A stretch of 64,000 bases of DNA, taken from assembly GCA_016630955.3 (NCBI GenBank), contig CM049987.1:1302001-1366000 (forward strand), read 5' to 3'. Each line of letters starts with the position of its first letter. Within the stretch, counting starts at the first letter, position 1. Shown piece by piece: positions 10,820-22,200 of the stretch. Source of the stretch: Didymella arachidicola (Eukaryota; Ascomycota; Dothideomycetes; Pleosporales; Didymellaceae). Position numbers and translations under genes: made by a program. The notes under the pieces are model-generated. The model was not told the origin of the DNA. It searched no databases and saw only the letters and a list, made by a program, of their open reading frames with translations.

Positions 10820-13371
10820 TCTCCACGTGAGGTCTCTGCCAGCACTCCGGCGGCGACAGAAGTCCCCTCCGCAGCGATGAATGCGGTCGCGACAGGGCGC
10901 GCAAGGCGGGCGTAGGCGGCGCGGCGGGTCCCGGGGGCGTGATACTGGTCAGGCGTCGTGTGCGATGTTCGCGCTGGGCGGATGACGATAGGAGGCTAGG
11001 CGGGCGGCAGATGCTGCGTGCGCCAACAGGAAGGGGGCGCGACGGGACAGCGGGACGCTTCGATGCAATGCGCAATGCGCGCAGGGTCAGCGACAGATTC
11101 GGTGCGCAGTTTCGTGACTGCGACGGGTTCCAGTCCTCAGTGGTGGATGATCGTCGCCGGTTCGCGTTTGGACGTGCGGCCTGCGGCCTGCAGAGACAGC
11201 GGAGCGGAAACGCTGGCTTAGCGGGAAGTATCGATAAGAGTTACTAAGAAAAGCCTGGGCCGCGGCAAAGGCTAAAGCACTTGAGCCGCAACACCACAGC
11301 GGGGTTATGGATAGGCGGGAGACGGTGCAAAAGGGGGGTCAATTCACTGCGGCGACGTGCATGAGCTTCGTGCTGGTGTGGCGATTGCGACTGCGAGCAG
11401 GCGCGAGCGCTCCTTCCCCAGATCTGAGCCTCTGACGCCATATTTGGCTTGGCATGAAGATCCACCTTCAGAATTCAACACCATGTTATGTCTGCAAAAC
11501 ACCCAACCTGCAAGATCTCTGCTACCGTCCCTACGTCGCCCATCATGCGTGTCGTCTGGTACTATTCAGCTCGGCTGCCTGCTTTGGTGTGCGGTGGTGT
11601 CACCAGTTCTTAGCCCGAGGTCCTGCGTATCATTATGCCTCAGCGTTGCAGTTACCCCATCTTCATACCTCCTTCACTCCACGGACTGACGACCACAACC
11701 CTCGAAGTGCACCATCGTTTGCACACTGACAGCCAATCTAAACGGCGCCTCGCACTCGACCGACGGTGATCGCGATTGCGTTTGACCTAGCTCTCTAACC
11801 ATGAGCCATACTTTCAGCCTCCCTTCCTTTCTCCATCGACACGTGCACCTCGCGTGATGTCGAGCATGCCTGCCATCCCTCGACAGCTACGTAGGCCGTA
11901 TGTCACACATCCATTTAGAAGGGTCGGTCAGTGCAGCACGAGCAAGAGCGCTGGAACGCGTGGTCAAGGCTGCCGTCTTGACTATTGATGCAGACGTCAG
12001 GCCATCTTCTAAGCCAAATCATCAGCTTCACCTAGCTTCCCAAGAACGAAACAAGGGTCCACACAGCGGTGCTAGCCAGGGCTGCGGACCGCCTCAACGA
12101 CTGACCATCCTGTCGGCGTCAGGTCCACTGGATCCTGGTGGGTGGAAATCTTGTGACCACCCTCACGATCGTGATCGAGACGCAAGCAATGGCTGGTATG
12201 AGCATATGCAACGCTTCGCTACTCCACCAAAGTCGTGCAAGCGCTGACACAAGTATAAACTCAATCGAGAGCCTAGCTGCCCTCCAGCTGCGCGCAAAGC
12301 AAACGAGGCAGATGGGCCTTTCATACAGCGAAACAGCTATTGAGTTAGTACAAGTTCTTGAAGGTGGAAGGGAATTCAGTTTCCACGCCCCTCGCACTGA
12401 AGGAGCTCGGATTCGGGATGTGATCCCTCTTCGCAGAAAGGATCATTCTCTGGCGCTTCATCAAAATTCGGGCGGTCACTGCAATGGTTCCGATAGGCTA
12501 CCTGAATCGTTGAAGCAAAAGCGACAAGACGATAATCGCTTACATATAGTGGTTCAATGTAGACTAGCGCCATCTAGTATTGCTCGGGATTTGGCCTACC
12601 TTGATTTCCTGGCCTGGGAAGCTATCAACAGAACGTCAGCGCGCGCGGCAGAGTCCAGACTCACGGATTCCCGTTGGCCAACGTGCGCACAGCCCAGATG
12701 CCTTCGTACGGCTGACGGCGTTATCTGTGATCAGCACGCGCAGGGCGACCACGTCCTTGAGGTCCTGCTGGGATGTGTTCAGTCTCGATTTGCAGCGTCA
12801 CTCGTCGACATTACCACGGTCTTATCTGTGCCCATGAAGCAATCTGCTAACTTTAGCTGCAGATGCGCTTGTGGCTGTCGTTGCCGTACTCTGAAACTGA
12901 AAACTGGTTTTGCTCTGGTCTTGAAGCGTGTGTCGAAGCATCGCACCTCAACACAAAGGAATCACCGATATCAACGCTCTGTGAGCTCCTTTGCGCGCAG
13001 ACTCCCATATCCACAGTACCGTCCGCCTCAGCCGTATACGAGTAGCTCGCCACGCCCTTTCTATGCAGGTCCTGATGGGCTGATAGTCGCGCGCGGGAGC
13101 TAGCCTCCCCAAATACTTGCTAGTCACGGCTAATGCCTGTGGCTGCATGCTGATAGTTCGGTCCACCTCCGTAGCGCCATTATCAAACACGCATTGACAA
13201 AAACGCAATCAACTTTCGCTCAGCCGGGTGGATCATTTTGTTGGGCCACTGTTTACTGAAATATAGAACACGGCCTGGGTCTGACACTCGTTCAAAGCAT
13301 CAATTCTCAACTTAATTCTCCCCTCGACACTAATAGCAGTCCTTCGACAGGAATATCACCCACTAAACACA
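10820..13371. other. Long intergenic stretch without a supported gene
   Basis: About 2.5 kb. The part near 10,850-11,250 is GC-rich and open on both strands by composition alone. The longest frame (12138-13103, plus, 321 codons) has no domain, no conserved-looking segment and competing frames on both strands. A short plus frame at 12863-13045 follows a good acceptor (CTAACTTTAGCTGCAG), but no matching upstream exon was found. The last 100 bases before 13372 look like a fungal promoter and leader (C/A-rich, CACTAAACACA before the ATG). Confidence 0.5.
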
Positions 13372-14378
13372 ATGCCATTTTTCTCGAAGCTCAAGAAGGC
13401 AAAGGAAGCTGCCGCAGAGCACAAGAAAGAGGCAGCTCAACAGGAGGAAAAGAAGCCCAAGGTCCCCTACAAACATGTTCCCACTCACGCTGGAATCGAT
13501 GCATTGGCAGCTACTCCATCTTCTATGGGCAACAGTGAACTGAGGGAGAGGATTGCGGCTGCACGCAGGAGCAGGTCAGTCTCGTCTGCCAGCGTACCCG
13601 CTCACAGGTCGGGCATTTCCTTATACGGTGGCCAGGCTGGTGGAAGCTCTTCGCGGTCACGACCAGCGTCAGTCATCTCAACACACAGTCGCAACGGAAG
13701 CCTCGGCAAGAGGGCGAACAGCGACCTCTCCATATCCACAATGATGCAGTCACACCAGGAGACGCCTTCGCGTGGACGCCAGCCTGTGCGCAACGACTAT
13801 TTCAGTCACGCATCAGGTGTCCCTGCTGTGCCCCAGCTTCCGCCGCAGCATCGACCAAAGACACAGAAGACTGTCGGCAGCCGCTCATCTGTCGCAAAGA
13901 AGAGGAGCCCGCTTTCAGCCATGTCTATAACTGAAGATGGTATGTATCCTTATTTCAAATCACATGACTTGTGCTGACACGGAGAATAGATGCCGGTGAA
14001 GCTTCCGGTGAGGCGTCAGCCAGCAGCGCGGAGCAGTCCGATGCTTCCGTCGCCTCTTCACGTAAGTTTTGAAGATTGTCTATCGTTCGAATGATAGCTA
14101 ACCAAAATACAGAGAGCTCGGCCACAGAGATTTCTAGGCCCAACAGCAGCCAGGAACACCATAAGGACATGACCAAGGATATCTCCAACGAGAACAACTA
14201 CAGCAGGCCGCTTTCCACTATCGTCTCAGCTGCGTCGACTCGAATTGAAACACCCCAGCCGAAGAAGCACTTGTCTGTTATCGAGGTATCCACCAAACCC
14301 GAGCTCACGAAGCAGAAGTCAATGAAGCAGAGGTTCTCGCTTTTCAACCGCAAGAGCATGGTCGTTGCCGCCCACTGA
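13372..14378 (+). CDS. Conserved fungal protein of unknown function, basic and disordered
   Basis: Three exons (13372-13939, 13990-14061, 14113-14378) with introns of 50 and 51 bp, both with GTATGT/GTAAGT donors and in phase, give 301 residues. The N-terminus is a strongly basic, Ala/Lys-rich helix (MPFFSKLKKAKEAAAEHKKE) followed by KVPYKHVPTHAGIDALAATP, an arrangement I recall from uncharacterised proteins across filamentous ascomycetes. The rest is Ser/Arg-rich and probably disordered, ending in KQRFSLFNRKSMVVAAH. The many Arg-x-x-Ser sites suggest phosphorylation; that is inference. No catalytic domain is seen. Frame and intron quality make the gene itself secure. Confidence 0.85.
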
Positions 14379-16616
14379 TCGATCTCCTTAGTATCGTCAC
14401 GTCAACGGTGCAGTATGAGGAGCGCTGAAAGGTCCTGCACTATCTTTATGTTTTCACTTTTGCCAATTGGCACCACATTCACTTTGTCGCGAGCGATATA
14501 CACTATCAGCATTTCAGCAGAGCAAGGCGTCCCGGCGTTATCATTTGAAGGGACCAATGAAGGCACTACAAGGCGGGCTTTCCCTTTGTCGTCACGATGG
14601 ACAGAATAAGACGCGTTAGGATAAGATAGGAAATTATAGGCAACAAGAACAGGATCAAGCACATGCTGATCAATCCCAAACTAGACTGCCGTCTACAGAT
14701 AACCTAAACGTGAAACATAGGCAGCAAGTTTTACGCTTTCAGCCTCAAAACGTGCACGTAGACCCACCTCTCCGAGCGACCCTCAAACGGTCCTTTTCTC
14801 TTCCTGATCTAGATCAGCCAGCCACATTCTTACTGCTTCAGTGCTGCAATCCACTTCTCGTATCTCTCACCTGTGAGCGAACTGTGGGCGACCTGCGTTA
14901 TCTCCAGCACGATATCCGCTGTAGGGGGATGTACACCGATAGGAAACTTCCAGCTGCGCACAGTGAAGTCGGTCAGAATGTCTGACACGTCACAAAAGCG
15001 CACAATCTCGCATACGACGCACAAATAATTGAAATCTGCTCGGCTGGAAGCGGGGACGCGCCACCGACCAGGACAGGCCTTTGAGTGTTATGCTGAGATG
15101 GGCAACGGACAGTGACCTGGATCTCGTCCGAAGGTGTATTCGGTTCTTGGGAGCTTCGCCGCGGCCTGCACTTGCATGCACACCCTGCTCGTACCGGACG
15201 TTGAGAATCCTTTCGAAGCCAGCGCAGCCCGCCCACTCCCAAATCCAGCAAGCTGCTATGCAGGTGTCGCACACACACGTTGCGGACCACCTTCCGAATG
15301 GCGCCCCCATGCCGTTTTGTGCAAGACCCAGCCTCGCAAAGACAGCGGACGCTCGTTCTAGGTTTCCGGCCATGTTTTTTCGGAGGATGCGCCCGGCTTC
15401 CACGGCCCTCGGATGGGTCAGAACACGCCACGACGAAGCTAAAATCGTGTCGGCAAGCGAGAAACGACCAAGCTTGGCAGGAGACCGCCAGAAAGATACT
15501 GTAAAGCTAACCATGTTAGGGCCTGAGACGGGAAGAAAAGATAGGGACGCCTATTTTGGGACGTTGTAGCGCTAGCGCGGCATTGTTGCGCGTCGGTGCG
15601 GATTGATTTTCGTATGTCAGCCTTGCACATAAGGGGGAGGAAGCGCGATGCTCTGCTGCAAGCGAGGCCGTCGCCCACGAAGCTGAACGTTCGTCGGGCC
15701 AGCGTCTGATGTTGAGACACAGCAGGCGATGAAGTCGGCAGAGGCGTGGACCAAGATCGACGGATCATCGCACTTCAGGTAGCGGCGCACGGGATCGACA
15801 GGGGATGCGAGACTGCGTTCCTGGCTGCTGGTGGTTGGCGGTCGTTCGGGCAACCTGAACCAAACTGAACAAAACTTGCACATTGTCAACGAAATTTGGA
15901 TGCGCGCCATAGAGCCTCAGTCCTCCACCAACATCAAGGTTGAACTCACGCCACGAACTGTTCAGTATTCGTCAGCTATGGCGTCGGAGAGATAGGCGGC
16001 GCCCAGCGGCTCAGCCTGGTCGTCCATCCCCAGAAGAGAAGCTCAGCTGGGGACTCGCAGCCCAGTCTCGCCTGACACAGTATCGAAGAAGGCTTCAGAG
16101 TCTGGATTCGGCGCTCCATTGCGTTTTGGGCGCTCGAGCACCGTATTGAGAATGCACAGATATTTCGCCAGATCCCTGCTCGTCGTCATACCTGGCACAT
16201 CCCCATACTGGCCAATGCCAGTCATGACGAAATCAATAAGAATTGACTTTATGAGGCTGAAATCGCTCCGTCTTCAGATCGATCGACGTGTGCCCGCAAC
16301 CTACTGTGTTAGGTGAAACCATAATGCATATCAGGCTATAATCAATGACATATACTCCGTTTGGAATTGGCCCATTGATCAGGGTCTCCCGGCGTGCACG
16401 TTTTTTCTCACCCATGGTACAGATCGCGCCAGGTCCAACCAGTAGTTCGTCACAGTGCCTGCTGTAGCGGGTCGGATGTACACGTGTGTCCGTGCGCTTA
16501 TCGATAAGTCGCGAGGCTTTGGCGAGGCTTGGTCTAGCCTTGCGATTGTCACGAGAGCGCGGAGTTAGCGCTCACTTCTCTACAATCCAGGGTCGAGGTT
16601 GGCACCTGAGGCTGGC
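14379..16616. other. Intergenic stretch with unresolved open frames
   Basis: Around 15,000-15,570 at least three frames on both strands are open, so length alone says little. The minus strand has two frames that could be exons (15514-14990 and 15024-14830). The second ends in a protein-like segment, WKFPIGVHPPTADIVLEIT, then TGERYEKWIAALKQ before its stop. I could not join them convincingly or name a family. Nothing else in the stretch is supported. Confidence 0.4.
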
Positions 16617-17487
16617 ATGGACCCTTCGAAGCGCACGAAAGAGGCGTTGCTTGGTGAGTCAGTCCGTCCTTGCCTGTGCTGAGTTGGGGAGCCGCCGCCG
16701 AACACGAGGTGGAGAGTACCAGGCGGAGAATACCAGGCGGAGGACGCGGGTTGGAATGCCTGGCCGCGTAAACATGCTCCATCTGGTCAAGACAATCTCA
16801 CTTGTTGTTCAGACAGGAAGGGCAGCTGTAGTCGCTTCCCTTTCTCAGCCCTTTACACAGACGGGTTAGAGCGTACTGGTCTTTCTGTCTGAGGCTTGTG
16901 GCTGGGCTCTCTCGAACAATTGGGAACCCACGGCGCCGAGAAGGCTCTCTTGGTGCTTCTGTCTCTTGTACCTGCTCTCGCTGAAGCCGTTGTACGGGAA
17001 ATACGCCAGCTGACATTACTCAGCGCGCGCAGAAGCGCTCTGCGATGCCATCACGCCGAGACAGGATGAGAACGACATCACCGCCGGTGACGGCTACTTG
17101 AGCATGATACTGAAGGCGGTCAAAATGGATGGTGCGCCGCCGAGCACTATGAATGCGGCGAACGACTATGCCACCAGTGCGGCTAAGGAGTTGACGATCA
17201 GGGAACAGACTGCTGGTCTGGTAAGTGAAGGGCTGGGCCTGCCATGTACGGCGAACATGCATGCTGACCATGGCCGGCAGATCAAGACTACACAAGATAT
17301 CGCGACCCTCATACGTGACCTCCAGGAGCTGTGGCTCTTCGGGGGACTCGACACGCTCCAGAACCCGGCGGACGAAGATACACAAAGGAAAAGAGCCGAG
17401 GAAGTTGCAAGCATGATAGAGATGCTGGCACAGCAGAAGTCGGTAGCCATAGCTGAGGGATCAAAGGACGGGATTTCAGCCACCTGA
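16617..17487 (+). CDS. MED22: Mediator complex subunit 22-like (Med22/Surf5)
   Basis: Med22 is a small head-module subunit of Mediator, which links activators to RNA polymerase II. Proposed exons 16617-16653, 17024-17220 and 17281-17487 keep phase and give 146 residues. The second intron (60 bp, GTAAGT...CAG) is clean. The diagnostic part follows it: TAGL joined to IKTTQDIATLIRDLQELW and LFGGLDTL, close to the Med22 pattern in which a helix ends in a K/E-x-W-x-x-G-x-L-D-T segment. The exon 2 acceptor has a good branch point (CTGACATTACTCAG). The first intron would be 370 bp, far longer than others here, so a short extra exon may be hidden in it or the start may differ. Family call is moderate. 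Confidence 0.6.
16711..16738 (+). repeat. 14 bp tandem duplication
   Basis: GGAGAGTACCAGGC is followed directly by GGAGAATACCAGGC, one mismatch, inside the proposed long first intron of the MED22-like gene. Confidence 0.8.
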
Positions 17488-19272
17488 GCCGATTGGCACT
17501 CGGCATTGACGCATACGCGCCAGATGGTGGACGACGATGACAGGAACCAAAGAACTTGTCAACTACGACGTTAGACGCACCAGGCTTCTTGCGTTGAACA
17601 CAACTAACTGTGGGAAGAGCAGACTCGTCTGGCAGTAAGGATGGAATTACGCCTGGAGTGCCTATAGGGTTCACTGTCTTCTCGTTGTGAAAAGCGATAT
17701 CGATTCCGGAGCTTTGGAACGTATTGATCCACACACCAGACAAATTTCATGACAGGTTCTGGACATATGCAAAGAACAGCGCTCGATCACATTGATAAAC
17801 GAGGCATTGAAAGAGATACAGTTATTCCAGGGTTAATTTGATCGGAGGACTTGCCACCACAACCACGCGTCAACTCCCACCTCCACTTGTCGCTGCATCG
17901 CATTTTCGACATGTTCTTCTCTCCAGTGCTCTCTTCCCTATGCGCATGTTGTGTTGGCTTTCTCTGCTTGGATCTCACGCGCGGCACAACCGTGCTTTTA
18001 CCAGTGTCCTACTTTCAGGCCTGAAAGAACTAGCGTACAAAGCGGCCGCAGTTTCTCTCTTGATGGCTCTCGGTCATATTGACGAGATAATGGTCAGGAT
18101 CCTCTACGACCAGTTCATCTTTACAACATTTTTCAACGAAGCTGGACAGTCATGATAGTGTCGCTCGGGCTTACTGATCAGCTCGAATGAGGTTTAAGAG
18201 CGAAGCCGAGAGGGTGTGCCCAGTGCCAGTGTGCAGGCTTGAAAGCCTGGGTAGGGAGATCTCCAGGGGACACGAGTCATACAATCGTTTGCGCAAGCTC
18301 AAGGAAATTCCGAAACCTACAAATCTTAACGAATCAAGCGCTCTAGTATGAATTTTTTCCATACCAGAGGCTGAAGAGCGCACAGAACATGGCGAATTCA
18401 GACACGAAAGAAATGCCGACGTCAAAACTTACTTCAAAGATGTGCGGACTGCTCACTGCATTTGGAGGGCCAGTATGGAATGGTAGACTCAGTCGTTAAT
18501 CACAGATCGAAAAAAAAAAATTGTTACCGTGGACACCAGGGTACAGTTGCATTATCGGAAAAACATCTAACTTCTAGACAGTAGTAGCCAGAAAGTGAGA
18601 GTTACAGTTTTTATTCTGCATGGTACTACAATCGTGTTCCGGTCCTTTAAGATCCCTCTCCGATCTGCCGCACCTGATTGATCTCGTTTGCCGGCTGCAT
18701 AGTTGGAGCCTGTCAAGATCAGTCACCACGAGCCGTGCATGTAAACGAGGATGCATGAACGTACCAGATTGGTACACCTTGAAGATTGCGCATCACACAA
18801 CAATCCAAAACCAATATAGAGCAAGAACATGGACTGTCGCGACGTGAGGCAGTCCGGGAACAGGCATGCAGGAATAAGATCTGGTTCGTTGTTTTGCACG
18901 CCGCCACCCAGAGACGATGCTGCCAGCTTCCTATTGGCAGTGCATCTGCCTCAAGTATCGCCAGAAAGTGATGATCGAGGGGTGATTGAATCCGTTGAGA
19001 CCGAGTGCGGCGATTTTGGGTCCCAGTGTATCACGCCGTCTAGAAAGCTTGATAGAGCGACTTGTAGTTTTACCAAGCCTGAGCGTCCGCACCAGCTAAT
19101 TACGTCTGCTAGACTCCAATACTTGTCAGATTGTGCAAAAGACAGAGGCAGATCACACACAGCTCACTACCGTGGACAGCCAGCCAAGGCACTGCGCGGC
19201 GACTCTCTCACCACGCTCCATCTGGCTCCCAGCGCTAGTGCCACAGCCGTAGACCTTTACCCAACGACCAAA
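17488..19272. other. Intergenic stretch, no supported gene
   Basis: Frames of 60-105 codons occur on both strands without domains (the longest is 17838-18155, plus). A run of nine or ten A residues lies near 18,511. The frame of the large downstream gene is open from 18829, so part of 18,829-19,272 could be coding if an upstream start is used. Confidence 0.45.
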
Positions 19273-22200
19273 ATGTTGACAGCCACTCAGCATTCCTTAA
19301 CGGCGCCGCTACCAACCAAGGTCTCATCAAAGTTCAATGACCACAGCTTCGGAGCACCTCCCGTCAGACCAGCTGAAGTGTGGCTGACAGATCACCCTCT
19401 GAGCGAAGAAGAAGCCGAAGCTCACGAAAGACGAGTTCCTGTTCGGTTCAAGGCAAACACGCGTGCAAAGCAAGAAGCGAGGGAGTACATGCACGCATAT
19501 TTTGTAGAGAGTCGGAGCGGGTGCTCAAAAACGGACACAATTGACCACTCGCGGCAACCAAGTAAAGACTCTTCTCAGATACTGAAGCGAACAAACTCTT
19601 GGAAAGCCACAACAACAACATCAACAGCACCCGCCAGGATGAGGATGAATGATCTTAGCTGGGGCGCTTCATCCAGCTCCAGAAAGCGATCTCTGCCACC
19701 TACTTCATACACAGCTACTCCTAAACGATCCAAGAGCGGCCCATTTCTTGTAGAATCCGGAAGTGAGGACGAAGGTATTAGCGATGAAGATGATGACTTC
19801 AACTTCGAAGAACCCATCGCAGTAGCTCCAGAGCAGCCCGCAAGAAGAGGCTTTGCTCAGGACCGACCTCGGCTCGACCCAGGACAAGAAGTCAAGGCAC
19901 TTTCAACATCTCTGAAGACCCCCATGGTGCGGCAAGACTTAGCTCGAGATTCACAGGCTAGCAAGTTGAACAAGAACCGCCTGATGACGATGATGGCAAA
20001 GAAGCATGGTGGACCTGGAAATTTGAAGCCCTCTTCAGGGAAACTTCAGGCGGTCGTTTCGTCAACAACTGGCAAAGACGCAGAACATTTAACTGCAGCC
20101 ACCAGGACTTCATCACTCATGCTGAGTGCGAAAGCCGAGTTGCGGAATGGACACTGGAACGCCCCGCGAGCGACCTCCGTTTGGCAGGCTACGTCCAAGT
20201 CACTTCCGGCTCAAATTGCTTCGACAACCTCGCAGACGACAAATGCAAGACACAACTTCCAAGCTAAACTCACTGGCTCAATTGCAAAACCTTTGCTGGA
20301 GCAGCGCCGTCTGACACAGGGATCTAGACTCAGCGATCAGACCGCAACACAAACGCGTACGCAGCAAACCCCGTCTCCAGCCCCTGTTTCGACAACCACG
20401 CGTAAGGCGGTGATCACCCATCCGCAGAATGCAGCGAACAGTAACTCGCTGCGTGACCTCTTAGGTGCACAAGAAATGCTGCGTCGCAAGGCAACACAAG
20501 AGGAAGACAATGGTAGAAACGAATGGGGAGACGCTCAAGCGAACCGAACAGCATCGGTGAGTCTAGCCAAGGACACACGCAGACCTGGAGTAGGCACGAG
20601 TTACGGTCCTAGGCTAGGAGCGAGAAAAAATAGCTCGCAAGACCAAGAAAGCAGGAGTTCAAGAGACGCTCATGCTACAACCAGTGGCGAGGTTTCTGAA
20701 CGCATCGGCTCTGAAGCTCACGTCATGCTTTCCAATGTCACCCGTAATCCAGTCTGGGCAGATGGATCTCGGGAATTTTCAGGTCTCAAACAACAACAGA
20801 CACAGACGAGCTACTTCAGAAATTCTCTGGCTTCCGACTCTGCGCCAACAGTGAAGCGGACGTCTACAGAGAACCTACGACAGCCCGATCTCAACACCAG
20901 GCTGGCGCCACCTTCTGTTCATCGGACAACTCATCGGCCGGATTTGAAGAAGGGGACGGAATTGGTGCGAGGTGCCTCTGCACAGCGGAGCAACGAAGAC
21001 CATTGCAACAATGTTGCCGATAGGACGAAGCAATGGCCTTCTGATCTGTCTCCTACAAGCCCAAAAACAATACGTGCGCACGATAAACTTTCCCTGAGGA
21101 AACGCCAGAGTCTGATCGTGGAGAAACCAATCAACAAGGAGAAGGCCGTGCCACTCAGCTCGGAAATCCCTTCCAGACCTATTATACCGCCTACAACGGC
21201 ACAACGCAAAGACCAAGGCCACCATGTTCCAGACAAACCACTGGATTCTGTATCTTCTGAAGCTCATCCGGGGCAGCGAGCAGTGGCCGAGTCCAGTGTA
21301 ACCCCAATCTACTTAAAATCGGACTGCGATCGAGGAATTAACAACGGCTTGGATACCCAGACGCCTTCGAAGACCCGACCGGCAGCGTCTCCAACACGAC
21401 CAGAAACATACGCGGTCGAGAGCTTTGACAAAGAAGCACCTCCTTCGCCCGAGACGGTCAATACTTCCAACAATGATCATATTGTGCACGTGACTGATCA
21501 GTATGCTTCACCAGTTGCGTTGACCGGACCTAGAATGCCGACAGCGATCATGATTCGTCCAGAAACGTTGAGTGACCAGTCTCTGAGGGCTCAGGGTATC
21601 AGTGAAATATCCTCATTACTGAAAACCGTGGTCAGTACGGAAACCAGTCAGACTGCTACTGTATCTTCAACTACTGAATGGCGAATAACCCCACATGATG
21701 AAGAAGCCGAGCCGATGGATGCCGATCCTGACGGTCCAGATACTGTCGCATATCAAGATGTGAGAGATCCGCTGGAGTTTGCCGCAGAAGGTGCTATTTC
21801 GAGGCATATATCAGTAACATTCTCAGACGTTGATAAGCCAACGCCAACGATGTCTGTAGACGAGTCACAGTGCAGATCAGCTCCGGATTTCTCTTCTGGG
21901 CTAAGTGCTGTACCACCAGCATCAAGGATAACGAGCGAGTCTGAAAGCTCTCTGCCAGTTTCAGACATTGAACGTGCTTCAGCAGAGCCTCCAGCTGTGA
22001 TTGTGTCAGAGAAGTTTCCACCACAGTCTCTTGCAGTCCCAGCTGTTCTTAACGACGCGGAGAAAGCTTTGACTGAGTATCCTGAGCTGACCACCGACGT
22101 TCGGAACATACTCCTTTCGCCCACGCTTTCACCGACAGCAGAGCCATATTTTGAGTACACCGTTCACCAGACCATCTCTTCCTCGCATTCAAGCACAATC

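Noticed and set aside
12138..13103. 321-codon plus frame
   Set aside because: No domain, uneven composition and competing frames on both strands. A weak likeness of one short part to a chitinase tail was not convincing.
15081..15569. 162-codon plus frame
   Set aside because: Overlaps other open frames on both strands in GC-rich DNA; no protein feature.
18829..19272. 148-residue N-terminal extension of the large disordered protein
   Set aside because: Open, but less protein-like; the ATG at 19273 has better context. Kept as an alternative.
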